A DNA stretch of 64,000 bases, from assembly GCA_020465985.1 (NCBI GenBank), contig JAANYP010004357.1:1-64000 (forward strand). Direction: 5' to 3'. A program made the translations under genes and the position numbers. Every line of letters starts with the position of its first letter. Position 1 is the stretch's first letter. Under the pieces are notes generated by a model. It did no database searches. It had not been told where the DNA came from and worked only from the letters and a program-made list of their open reading frames with translations. The stretch comes from Centrapalus pauciflorus. Lineage: Eukaryota; Streptophyta; Magnoliopsida; Asterales; Asteraceae. Positions 37,601 through 47,321 of the stretch are shown piece after piece.

Positions 37601-38188
37601 TGTTAGGGACAATATTTGTAGAGCTGAAATGAATATTACTTTTAATAATTGTGTTCATCTCTAAGGGGGAGAATGTTGGGAATAAATAATAGAGATGAAA
37701 CAATTATATTGTATATAATTGTAAATACTCAATAGATTAGGTGTTATGTGTGTAAATACACAATACAACTTATGTCAGGTAATTGTGACAGATTTGTAAT
37801 AAATTCTGAGTTGTAATTGTTGTCGTATTTCCTTAATTGTAAATTCATTGCACTTATGTCTCTGAAGACTTTGCATGATGTTCATAATTCTTATGATCAT
37901 CATGAGGGGGAGAAAAGCTAGAGTTCAGAGACAACGGTTGAGTAGATTGAAAACAACTGGAGTCAATTGCAACAACTTTGATCAAGGGAGACATTCAAAA
38001 GATATTCAAGATTCAAGGGGGAGTGTACTTACAAGAAAATACAAGAAAAGAGAAGTTCAGAGAAGAAGAGATGTGAAGATTAGAGAGAGTCAAATAAAGA
38101 AAAGAAGAAGATTCAGAGATCAGAGAAAAGAAGAAGATTCACGAAAAAGTCCTTGAAATGATCTTTTATCAATGACATTGATTTCACT
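37601..38188 (+). repeat. Extra tandem unit 1: partial LTR + 3' internal end
   Basis: 37601-37767 is LTR sequence up to ACACAATAC, the first arm of an LTR hairpin. ~37790-38157 then matches the internal sequence upstream of the 3' LTR (compare 43285-43655), including GATTCAAGGGGGAGTG. The end (TTTCAC before the next TGTTAGGG) lacks the AAGGGGGAGAT PPT seen in unit 2. Confidence 0.85.
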
Positions 38189-38736
38189 TGTTAGGGACAA
38201 TATTTGTAGAGCTGAAATGAATATTACTTTTAATAATTGTGTTCATCTCTAAGGGGGAGAATGTTGGGAATAAATAATAGAGATGAAACAATTATATTGT
38301 ATATAATTGTAAATACTCAATAGATTAGGTGTTATGTGTGTAAATACACAATACAATTATGTGTAATATTGTGTGTATAAATGCTGCTTGTAAATTCCTA
38401 AATTCATGCACTTATGTCTCTGAAGACTTTGCATGATGTTCATAATTCTCATCATAGCTAGAGTTCAACGGTTGAGTAGATTGAAAACAACTGGAGTCAA
38501 TTGCAACAACTTTGATCAAGGGAGACATTCAAAAGATATTCAAGATTCAAGGGGGAGTGTACTTACAAGAAAATACAAGAAAAGAGAAGTTCAGAGAAGA
38601 AGAGATGTGAAGATTAGAGAGAGTCAAATAAAGAAAAGAAGAAGATTCAGAGATCAGAGAAAAGAAGAAGATTCACGAAAAAGTCCTTGAAATGATCTTT
38701 TATCAGAAAAATTGATTTCATCTCTAAGGGGGAGAT
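38189..38736 (+). repeat. Extra tandem unit 2: partial LTR + 3' internal end
   Basis: Same composition as unit 1. The LTR part reaches slightly further (to about GTATAAATG at 38382), then jumps to the internal CTTATGTCTCTGAAGAC region. It ends with an intact AAGGGGGAGAT PPT before the full LTR. It carries internal deletions relative to unit 1 (for example at 38445-38475). Confidence 0.85.
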
Positions 38737-39100
38737 TGTTAGGGACAATATTTGTAGAGCTGAAATGAATATTACTTTTAATAATTGTGTTCATCTCTAA
38801 GGGGGAGAATGTTGGGAATAAATAATAGAGATGAAACAATTATATTGTATATAATTGTAAATACTCAATAGATTAGGTGTTATGTGTGTAAATACACAAT
38901 ACATGTGTATTGTGTATAAATAGAAATGTATGTTCAATTGACAGATCCAAGTAGAGAGAAAAGAAGGATTGCTTTACAAGAAAGCCGAAACCTCCAATGT
39001 AATATTTTCTCTCTTAATCATTCAATAGATTGTGTTTGATTGATAATAGTTCATATGTTTATGTTTAGATTGATTGAATTGCATGAAATATGAATTCACA
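38737..39100 (+). repeat. Full 5' LTR of the 37601 element (364 bp)
   Basis: Starts TGTTAGGG and ends TTCACA directly before the PBS spacer. It has a 9 bp hairpin ACACAATAC-ATGT-GTATTGTGT (38894-38915) immediately upstream of TATAAATAG (38915-38923), the likely promoter. Confidence 0.9.
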
Positions 39101-39102
39101 AT

Positions 39103-39115
39103 TGGTATCAGAGCC
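39103..39115 (+). promoter_or_regulatory. Primer binding site (initiator Met-tRNA)
   Basis: TGGTATCAGAGCC is an exact match to the usual plant copia primer site, two bases after the LTR. Confidence 0.9.
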
Positions 39116-39481
39116 TAATATGGCTGAATTTGAGTGAATTTTATCTGGAATCGTTTTTTTAGAACACTGTTATATTCATTTTTTTGAAAATCTGAAAATC
39201 AATTGAGGATTTTGATTCTGTGGATGAAATGATCTGAATTTTGGATCGAAGGTGTGAAATTTAAAGGCGAATCTGATGATATAAACATCAAAAATTATCT
39301 CAAAACACACAGAATTTAATTTTTTTGAAATGTTTTTAATCGAGAATTAGCCAAAGTGATTTCACAATTGTTGTTTCGAACCTTCGAAATCAATTTCATG
39401 GTTTTTTGTTGAAAAAGTTCGAATCTGATCTTGTTTTTGTTGAAAAATGATAAAACTCGGGCATAACTATATTCATAGTGT

Positions 39482-39964
39482 CATTCGAGTTTTATAAAGA
39501 AGGCATTCGAGTTTTATTAAGAAGGCATTCGAGTTTTATAAATAAGGCATTCGAGTTTCATGTTTAATTGATCGAGTTTCAAGCTTAATTGATCGAGTTT
39601 AATACCTTCTTCATTCCAGTTTGATATATGCTTCATTCGAGTTTGATATATGCTTCATTCGAGTTTGATATATGCTTCATTCGAGTTTGATATATGCTTT
39701 ATTCGAGTTTGATTATACATTCATCGAGTTTCATGCCTTATGATTCGAGTTTTAAGCCTTAATCATCCGAGTTTCATTGTTAATCAATCGAGTTTTCTCA
39801 TAAGACATCCGGGATTCATTCTTGTTCATTCGAGTTTCATACTCAATCATTCGAGTTTTATACTTCTTTATTCAAGTTTGGTGATTCTTTATTCGAGTTT
39901 GAGTCTTCATCAATCGAGTTTGATTCTTATACATTCGAGGTTCATCCCATATCATTCGAGTTTT
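39482..39964 (+). repeat. ~22 bp tandem array ATTCGAGTTT in the leader
   Basis: About 23 degenerate units of 20-22 bp, each starting ATTCGAGTTT (or ATCGAGTTT) with variable tails. Four consecutive units (39620-39700) are nearly identical (GATATATGCTTC tails). The array lies between PBS and ORF in the transcribed leader. A frame reads through part of it (39740-39988) as a SSFI-type repeat, but I do not regard it as a gene. Confidence 0.9.
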
Positions 39965-40287
39965 GACTATTTGACCTTTGCTGCTTAAATTGACCATAAC
40001 TTTTGACTGGAATATCGTTAGAAGGCCTACCATACGTCAAATCGAAGCTTGAAAAGAGATCTACATTTCTAGAACCGGCTAGGTAAATTTTCGAGGCCCA
40101 ATTCCACTCCAGAAAAAAGTTACGGGCAATTTTATGCAGAAAAGCTGAAATTTTAACGTCAAAAAGTCATTTCAGAGCTGATTTTTCACAATTAATCTTT
40201 AACTGAAATAGTTTTTCAAAGTTTTATCAGAATTCACTCAGTTTTTCCATAAAAGATCTTGGAAGATTCAATTTCTAGCAATTCATA

Positions 40288-41499
40288 ATGGAATTTGAAC
40301 AATTGTCAAAGTCTGAGCTGATTTTCAAACTTACTGAATCTGAAAAGATTCGTAAGAACAATTATGACATTCTCGTTCAGTTAAATACTGATAAACATTT
40401 GGCGTTACGTGACGTACAAATACTGAATGAAGAAATTCAAAGCTTAAAAGAAAAACAAAACTCTGAGAGTTGTGCTCATCAATTGAAAATATCTGAATTA
40501 CTTAAAGAACTTGATGAGCTGAAACAAGAAAATTTTCAGAATGCAACTCAACTGAAATATCTTTTGCCTGAAAGATCTGATCTTTACAAGAAAGTTCAGG
40601 ATCTTGAAGATACACTTTGTAAGACAAAACCAACTGATCAGAATTGTATTTTAAACAAAAATGAAGAAATTTTTGCTCTTCAACAAGAGTTGTCTTTAAC
40701 TAAAGATTTGATTGAGAAGGAAAGACATGAGTTCTTACTTAAAGAACAAGATTTTAAATCAAAATCTGAATTGTTTGAAGATGAAAGACAAATGTTCTTA
40801 ATCAAAGAACAATCTTTTAAATCTGATTACCAATCATTTGATCATGACAGAAATTCAAATTTAGTCATTATCAAAAGTTTGGAAGATCAGATACTTCATC
40901 TTACAAAACAATTACATGTGTTTACTTCGTCAACTGAGTCAAAGGTTAAGACCCCTTCTTCAGTGTGTTTAAAATCCAATGTTGATCACTCTGGTTTGTC
41001 TTCTGAAAGTGAAGTGAATCTAACTAACTCTGCTAAGTTTGATTCTTCTTCAGATCTTAAACTTAAGTATCTGTTAAAGATACACAGCGGCAAAGATAAA
41101 ATTGTTGAACAACTTCCGGTCAAGATTTACACCGGTGAATCTTCGAAGTCAAATTTTCTTAAAGTTTCTGAAAATACTGGTCATTCTAATCAGAAAACAT
41201 TTTCACAGAAAAATACCAAGTATTATCAGAAACAGGCAAGAACCGGACAGTTTTTCAAAAAGAAGAGTTCGCAAAAGTCTGATCATTCAAATTCAAGTTT
41301 CTTTAGAAATTCAGATATTCAATTTTCTCATACTCAAAGAAATTTGTTTTCTGCGTTTGAAAGAGAAGCTGATAGTTATAACATGCAATGGGTACCTAAA
41401 CCCAAGTACAAGTGGGTACCAAAACCTGTTTTGAAATGGGTACCCAAGAGCGCTAACAAGTCTGGATCCAAATCTATTTGGATACCAAAGACATCTTAA
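40288..41499 (+). CDS. Coiled-coil gag-spacer protein of the non-autonomous element (403 aa)
   Basis: This is an intact ORF from the ATG at 40288 (MEFEQLSKSEL) to a TAA at 41497. Residues ~1-220 are Lys/Glu/Leu-rich and look like a long coiled coil. Residues 220-330 are Ser/Lys-rich. The C-terminus has four tryptophan repeats of the form KWVPK (MQWVPKPK, YKWVPKP, LKWVPKSA, SIWIPKTS). Such coiled-coil plus WVPK segments occur at the C-terminus of copia gag, just before protease; the same layout is seen in the neighbour element at 49000-50800. The gag core and CCHC knuckle are missing. Possible role: assembly with a partner element's Gag. That is inference. Confidence 0.7.
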   Translation: MEFEQLSKSELIFKLTESEKIRKNNYDILVQLNTDKHLALRDVQILNEEIQSLKEKQNSESCAHQLKISELLKELDELKQENFQNATQLKYLLPERSDLYKKVQDLEDTLCKTKPTDQNCILNKNEEIFALQQELSLTKDLIEKERHEFLLKEQDFKSKSELFEDERQMFLIKEQSFKSDYQSFDHDRNSNLVIIKSLEDQILHLTKQLHVFTSSTESKVKTPSSVCLKSNVDHSGLSSESEVNLTNSAKFDSSSDLKLKYLLKIHSGKDKIVEQLPVKIYTGESSKSNFLKVSENTGHSNQKTFSQKNTKYYQKQARTGQFFKKKSSQKSDHSNSSFFRNSDIQFSHTQRNLFSAFEREADSYNMQWVPKPKYKWVPKPVLKWVPKSANKSGSKSIWIPKTS

Positions 41500-41514
41500 A
41501 TTTTGCAGGTTATA

Positions 41515-41770
41515 GGTTTCTTATCATTTCAGATAAGGACCCGTTCTTCATTTCAAAAGGCTCTTGATTACATCAGATCAAGACCCGTGTTTCAACTCAA
41601 GATGTTTTTTAGTCATATCAGACTAGAACCCGGTCTTCATTGGAAATTGGATTTTGTACTTCTCAGTACAGAACTCAAGATAATGGTTTTCAGTTACTTC
41701 AGACTGAAACCCGAGCTTCTGCGACATATGGCTTCTAATCATTTTAGATTAGAACCCGAGTCTGAGATAC
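41515..41770 (+). repeat. ~60 bp repeats with AGANNAG-ACCCG motif after the gag-spacer ORF
   Basis: Five diverged units share TCAGAT(C/A)A(A/G)GACCCG followed by CTTCA-like sequence (41530, 41575, 41625, 41705, 41755). An open frame of 97 aa (41503-41796) crosses them (HFRLEPE, YFRLKPE, HIRLEPG). The related element at 50808-50975 has the same motif in the same place. Confidence 0.7.
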
Positions 41771-41799
41771 AAATCTTACTGGAATTCATGCCCTGAATT

Positions 41800-43284
41800 C
41801 AACTCTGAAGCTGAAATTGACAAAGAGGGAGTTTTTATTTTTATAATTTTTTTGCTCCTGTTTTAATTTCTCTGAGTTGACTAATTTTTAGTGCTTATTT
41901 CCAGGGGGAGTTTCAGACATTCTTTGACGATGACATTTTTCAAAACTGTGTGTGATTTTTCACGAAAATATTTGATACACACATAAAAAGAGTTTTTGAG
42001 CTGAAAAGAAATTTTTTTTTTATGAATCTCTGAATCTATCAATGAGATTAATTGATCTAATCTCTTTGATTTTCATAATCTCATTTCTTCTAAGATTCTC
42101 TTTGTTATAACTCTTCCAATTTATACTAGATTCTCCCGTTATCTCCCAAATGCTAATTCTTTCAAGAAAATCTGGTTCTTTTCGTATCATATATCAGATT
42201 TTCTATTTCAATCTGATATCTCCCATATTATTTGAAAATAGTCTCTTTGATATCCCTTGAGCTTCAAAGCTGAAAATCTTTCTGCTGACTCTGATTATGC
42301 ACCAATCTGAGTGATAGGCATAAATATCGCTTCTATGGTCTAACCAGAACCGGAAGACCTACCCAAGAAGCAAACCATCTATAGATTGTGCGGGTGAGGG
42401 TTCTTTAAGTTTATTAGTTGAGAAGTGTCAGTTATCACGAGATACTGACAGGGTCGAGCAGAGGTAAAATGTAAATGAAAGGGATATTAAAAGGAGATGG
42501 TGGTGCATCAGATCATGCTTTTCTTATAAAGCTGACTGAATTTAATTTTGAAAAGTGAGCCAGAGGGAGCTAGGTTGAAAAATACTGAGAGCTGAGAGTT
42601 GAGAAAGGATTTGAAGAAAAGATAATCCTATCCACACCGTGTCTGCTGGGTAAACCACATAATCTATCAAGCCCTATGAGACTTGATATTGAAAAAGACG
42701 TCATGGACCCAGTGACACATGCACTTAACCTCACCAACTACTCAGTTATCTCTCAAAAGATTTCTGTTTCAATAATCACGGAGATATTGCTCATTTCTAT
42801 CGATATATCATTTGGATATTATTGATATTGAAACAAGGAAGACATCTGCTCCGGTCTCCAACTTCATTTGATGCACATTGTGTCTAGAGCTGATTACATA
42901 CACTTTTAGGACACATCGAGTCTAACAGTCTGCGTGACTATAAACTGCTAGTCCAAAGTGACTAAGCCGGAACAAATACGAGTGATTCTTTCATGATAAA
43001 GGATTTCACGATGACTATTTGGAAATCCTACCAGTGTTAACATCATGCCAGCGCTGAAACTAGGTCACATAGATTATGTCTATTGTGCAAACAAGAATCC
43101 TATGTGGACCTGGACTCGTTATCTAACAAAATGAATATGTTTCATTTCCCCAAAGTTGAAAAGCTTTGTTTTTGTTCTAAAAAGTTATAGTATCAATTCG
43201 AGGGGGAGTGAACTTTTTGAGGGGGTGAGATAAATCTGCTTTGTATAGAGAGAGAGATATCAGTTTAAGGGGGAGAAAATCAAT
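41800..43284 (+). other. Long non-coding 3' internal region of the 37601 element
   Basis: No open frame of note and no RT, integrase or RNase H trace. G-rich tracts AGGGGGAG occur at 41904, 43201 and 43270, like reiterated PPTs. Confidence 0.65.
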
Positions 43285-43681
43285 TTGTAATAATTTCTGA
43301 GTTGTAATTGTTGTCGTATTTCCTCAATTGTAAATTCATTGCACTTATGTCTCTGAAGACTTTGCATGATGTTCATAATTCTTATGATCATCATGAGGGG
43401 GAGAAAAGCTAGAGTTCAGAGACAACGGTTGAGTAGATTGAAAACAACTGGAGTCAATTGCAACAACTTTGATCAAGGGAGACATTCAAAAGATATTCAA
43501 GATTCAAGGGGGAGTGTACTTACAAGAAAATACAAGAAAAGAGAAGTTCAGAGAAGAAGAGATGTGAAGATCAGAGAGAGTCAAATAAAGAAAAGAAGAA
43601 GATTCAGAGATCAGAGAAAAGAAGAATATTCACGAAAAAGTCCTTGAAATGATCTTTTATCAGAAAATTGATTTCATCTCT

Positions 43682-43690
43682 AAGGGGGAG
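43682..43690 (+). promoter_or_regulatory. Polypurine tract
   Basis: AAGGGGGAG sits two bases before the 3' LTR. The same sequence precedes the full 5' LTR at 38726-38734 through the tandem unit. Confidence 0.85.
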
Positions 43691-43692
43691 AT

Positions 43693-44088
43693 TGTTAGGG
43701 ACAATATTTGTAGAGCTGAAATGAATATTACTTTTAATAATTGTGTTCATCTCTAAGGGGGCAAATGTTGGGAATAAATAATAGAGATGAAACAATTATA
43801 TTGTATATAATTGTAAATACTCAATAGATTAGGTGTTATGTGTGTAAATACACAATACATGTGTATTGTGTATAAATAGAAATGTATGCTACTCATGCTG
43901 CAATGAATCGAAGATTACACACACACATACGGATCTAAGTAGAGAGAAAAGAAGGATTGCTTTACAAGAAAGCCGAAACCTCCAATGTAATATTTTCTCT
44001 CTTAATCATTCAATAGATTGTGTTTGATTGATAATAGTTCATATGTTTATGTTTAGATTGATTGAATTGCATGAAATATGAATTCACA
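43693..44088 (+). repeat. 3' LTR of the 37601 element (396 bp)
   Basis: Identical to the 5' LTR for long stretches. It has ~32 extra bp around 43890-43930 (CTCATGCTGCAATG...CACACACATACG) where the 5' LTR has TTCAATTGACAG. TATAAATA is at 43871. Confidence 0.9.
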
Positions 44089-44800
44089 TACGTAGAATGA
44101 CATGCAATCTACGTAGAATAATATGCAATCTACGTAGAATGGTATGTAATATACGTAGAATGACATGCAATCTACGTAGAATGACATGCAATCTACGTAG
44201 AATGTCGTGTAGAATGTCAATTATCATATATTCTATGTAGATTATTACATGATAAAATATACCAAAAACACATTAAATAGTAATGTTAATCTACATAAAA
44301 AGAAATAGAAATGTATAAGAAACATAAAAATATATTAAATATATAAGAAACATAACATTTTACATAGATTATTTGTGATTAATTTACAAGTAGTATTGTA
44401 TTATATTTTATGTAGATTATAATGTAATCTACGTAGATTGTCATGTAATCAACATAGATTATCATGTAAAACATCTAATAACTATTACATTCATTATAAA
44501 TATAATATCTTACAAATAAGTTTAATTATAAAATATGGGAAATGAATATGTCCAATGTACGTAGATTGTACATAGAATATGTTCGTAGAATGACATTCAA
44601 TCTACGTTGAATGACATGCAATCTACGTACAGTATCGACGAACATATTCTATGTACAATCTACGTAGAATGTCATGCAATCTACGTAGAATGGCATTCAA
44701 TCTACGTAGATTGATATTCAATCTACGTAGAATGACATACAATCTACGTAGAATGTCATGCAATCTATGTAGAATGTCAAGTATGATATATTCTATGTAG
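44089..44800. repeat. CTACGTAG palindrome array, block 2
   Basis: Continuation of block 1 on the far side of the copia insertion. The most regular stretches are 44089-44220 and 44585-44780, with units such as CTACGTAGAATGACATGCAA. The 21 bp period keeps a minus-strand frame open (ILRRLHD-type repeats), which I regard as incidental. Confidence 0.85.
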
Positions 44801-45589
44801 ATTAAATGATAAAATATACCAAAAACACATTGAAACAAAAAAATAAGATTTCATTTAGACATTTTATCGAACACTTGGTATACAACTGATATAAAATATA
44901 CCAAAAACACAATGAATAGTAATGGTCATCTACAAAAAAGATATAGATTTGTATAATAAACATAAAAAGAATATGAAATATATAAGAAACATAACATTCT
45001 ACATAGATTATGAATAGTAATGTTAATCTACATAAAAACATATAAAATTATATAACATTCTATATAGAATACATTAATTTTTTAGCAATTAAATAAATTT
45101 TTATATAGAAAAAAATTTATTTTTTTTTATAAAAAAACGTTTTTTTAATATTAAAATCAATTCTAATGAAAGAAAGAGAAAATGAAAATAAAAAAAAGTA
45201 AGAGAGAGAAATTGAAGATTCATACAATAAAAATGTTCGAGAGAGAAATATAATATTTTTCTTCAAAAAGTTATTTTTTGATCCAAGGGCTCTAAGAAAG
45301 ATGGTGAGAACTTAGAAACTTTTAGAGTCCTTGGATCAAAAGAGAATTTTTTGAAGAAAAACATTATATTTCTCTCTGCAACTTTTTTATTGTATGAATC
45401 TCTTTTTCACTTTCTCTCTCTTACTTTTTTTATTTTTATTTTCAATTTCCATAACTTTCATTAGAATTAATTTTAATAGTAAAAAACGTTTTTTATAAAA
45501 AAAATATTTTTTTTCTATATAGAAAATTATTTAATTGCTAAAAATTTATCGTATTCTATATGGAAATATGTGTCTATATATAGATTATC

Positions 45590-45817
45590 ATGCAATCTAC
45601 GTAGAAAATATGATATTTGACATTTTACACGACATTCTACGTAGATTACATGATAATCTACATAAAATACACGTAAAATATATGTTGATTACATGATAAT
45701 CTATGTATATAATCTATATAGATTACATGATAATCTACATAGAATATAATACAAGACTACTTGTAAAAAATCACACATAATCTATATAGATTATCATGTA
45801 ATCCACGTAAAATATAT
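45590..45817. repeat. CTACGTAG palindrome array, block 3
   Basis: More diverged units (AATCTACGTAGAA, ATTCTACGTAGATTACATG, AATCTATATAGATTA). The second copia element inserted at its right edge. Confidence 0.75.
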
Positions 45818-46162
45818 TGTTAGACATTTAATTTCGATCACATGGAGTTATTTTGTAATAATTATTTACATAGTATTTAGCTTTGTATTTATTTCCTTGT
45901 AATTTATTTCAATGTAAAAGTCTAGGGGACATTTGTGTCAATGCCCCATACTTAATTAAATGGAGCTATAATAGCTCCTAGGGTTTCACTTTTATAAAGA
46001 CACGGTTGAATCAAAGAATATACTACAGCCGCCATTTGCAATTCTCTCTCAATATTCCTTTTGTCTTTCTTCATCATTTTCTAATTATTGAGCATTGTTC
46101 TTCTTGGGTTTTGATAAGAAATCATCAAGGTGCTGGAATATATACGGGATTACAGATTTACA
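45818..46162 (+). repeat. 5' LTR of second copia element (345 bp)
   Basis: Begins TGTTAGACATTT and ends GATTTACA two bases before TTGGTATCAGAGCC. TATAAA at 45993-45998 is the likely core promoter. Confidence 0.85.
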
Positions 46163-46164
46163 AT

Positions 46165-46177
46165 TGGTATCAGAGCC
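46165..46177 (+). promoter_or_regulatory. Primer binding site (initiator Met-tRNA)
   Basis: TGGTATCAGAGCC follows the LTR end CA by two bases (AT). Confidence 0.9.
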
Positions 46178-46597
46178 TCAAAGGTGGATTTCAACTTGCA
46201 TTTTACGGATTCTGCTGGGTTTTTCTAGTGTTCTTCGAGTTCTTCATCTTCTTCACCGGTTAGATCCTTTGATTCTTCAGTTTTTGGTTGTTTGTTGTGT
46301 TATTCTTGTCATATCATCACCACAATATCATGCTCTACTGATTTCGAGCTCATTCAGTTCAATCTTTTCACTAAAATCATCCACAATTGGTTCTTTTGAA
46401 AAATTTAAAAATATGGGTTTTTAGTGGGTTTTAGCTTGTTTTTTACTGATTTTTAAGTGTTTTGGTATATTTTGAATCATCAAAAGTGTTTAAAATAGTT
46501 TCCCAATCATTTAGGATCATTTTTAGGCTTAAAATCTGCAAAAATAGACATCTGAACTGTTCTGCCTTAGAAAATCTGTTAAAACCTGCTGTAATTC

Positions 46598-47260
46598 GGA
46601 CCATTGACTGGAGCACTTCAGACCATCTAGGATACCAATTCGGACCATATACAACCCTAGTTCGGACCTCATTTCAGTCCACTTCGGACCAGACTTTGGT
46701 GTATTTCGGACCACCCTGTGCCCATCTCGGACCCTTATTCGGTCCCATCCGAACTTCGGACCATCCGAAGTTCAGACCATCCGAAGTTCAGATCAGGCAT
46801 TCCCATTTTACTATCTTGGACTTGTGCTTAAAATTTTTAATTCCCACTTCGGACCATATACATTTCGGACCAACCGAATCCGGACCATCCGAATTCGGTC
46901 CCCTTCCTGGACAATTCCCTAGGTGCCTGTCCGAATTACCCACTGTTCACCCGAACTCGGACCATCCGAATTCGGTTCCATCATCCATCCGAAACCAAAC
47001 ACTGTTCATCCAAAGTACCCTGTCCATCCGAATTCGGTTCATCCATCAATCCGAAGTCCAAACTGTTCATCCGAATCCGGTTAATCCGAATTCGTTTCAT
47101 CAGATTTCAAACCATCCGAATTAGGTCCCTCCCTAGTCCGAACCATGTCTTCATCCGAATTCGGCTACCCATCCGAACTACTGTTCATCCGAATTGCTAC
47201 CCATCCGAAATCCTTTCATCCGAACTCAGTACTTCATCCGAATTAGCACCACCCAGTGTG
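46598..47260 (+). repeat. Degenerate CATCCGAATTCGGACC array in the leader
   Basis: TTCGGACCAT, CATCCGAA and CCGAATTCGG words recur about thirty times between PBS and gag, in alternating combinations that make many small palindromes (CCGAATTCGG). An open frame crosses the array (46462-47124), but its protein is just the repeat. The same words appear in the gypsy LTRs at 52815-53090 and 60245-60535. Confidence 0.85.
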
Positions 47261-47321
47261 CTATTCTTCCGCAGTCCAGCCCATCCGTTATAAGTTTCCA
47301 CCTTCAAGATCTTATCTTTTC

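Larger units (their letters stand above)
37601..44088 (+). mobile_element. Non-autonomous copia-type LTR element with complex 5' end
   Basis: The element is bounded by TGTTAGGG...TTCACA and a perfect 5 bp target duplication TACGT (37596-37600 and 44089-44093). The full 5' LTR is 38737-39100, the PBS is at 39103 and the 3' LTR is 43693-44088. Between the outer border and the full 5' LTR lie two extra tandem units, each made of the first ~165 bp of the LTR joined to ~400 bp of the 3' internal end with PPT. The internal region encodes only a coiled-coil gag spacer. Protease, integrase, RT and RNase H are absent, so mobility would need proteins in trans. The LTRs are near-identical apart from a ~32 bp indel, implying a fairly recent insertion. 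Confidence 0.85.
36633..45817. mobile_element. TIR/foldback element with CTACGTAG arrays, interrupted by copia insertion
   Basis: It begins after the microsatellite with GGGGAGGGTACTTCTAAGAAC, a terminus style resembling the MITEs at 21.8-23.0 kb. 36790-37010 (CTCTCTTACTTTTTT, AAAACGTTTTTTATAAAA, CTATATAGAAAATTATTTAA) recurs inverted at 45060-45240 and again direct at 45400-45560, so 45060-45560 is a palindrome centred near 45300 with GATCCAAGG(G/A)CTC stems. The copia element 37601-44088 splits it and a second copia element starts at 45818. No transposase is seen. The exact outer borders are uncertain. Confidence 0.55.

Noticed and set aside
37875..38156. Basic 93-codon frame repeated at 38433 and 43366
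   Set aside because: All three copies are the 3' internal end of one retroelement with its PPT. The frame lies in purine-rich RNA and is shortened in one copy, so a protein is unlikely.
39740..39988. 82-codon frame with a SSFI-type repeat
   Set aside because: It is the ~22 bp leader array read in one frame. Neighbouring units shift frame.
44623..44838. Minus-strand frame with ILRRL-type heptad repeats
   Set aside because: A product of the 21 bp periodic CTACGTAG array, with no independent coding support.
46462..47124. 220-codon frame before the copia gag
   Set aside because: Reads the CCGAATTCGG leader array and is not continuous with gag.
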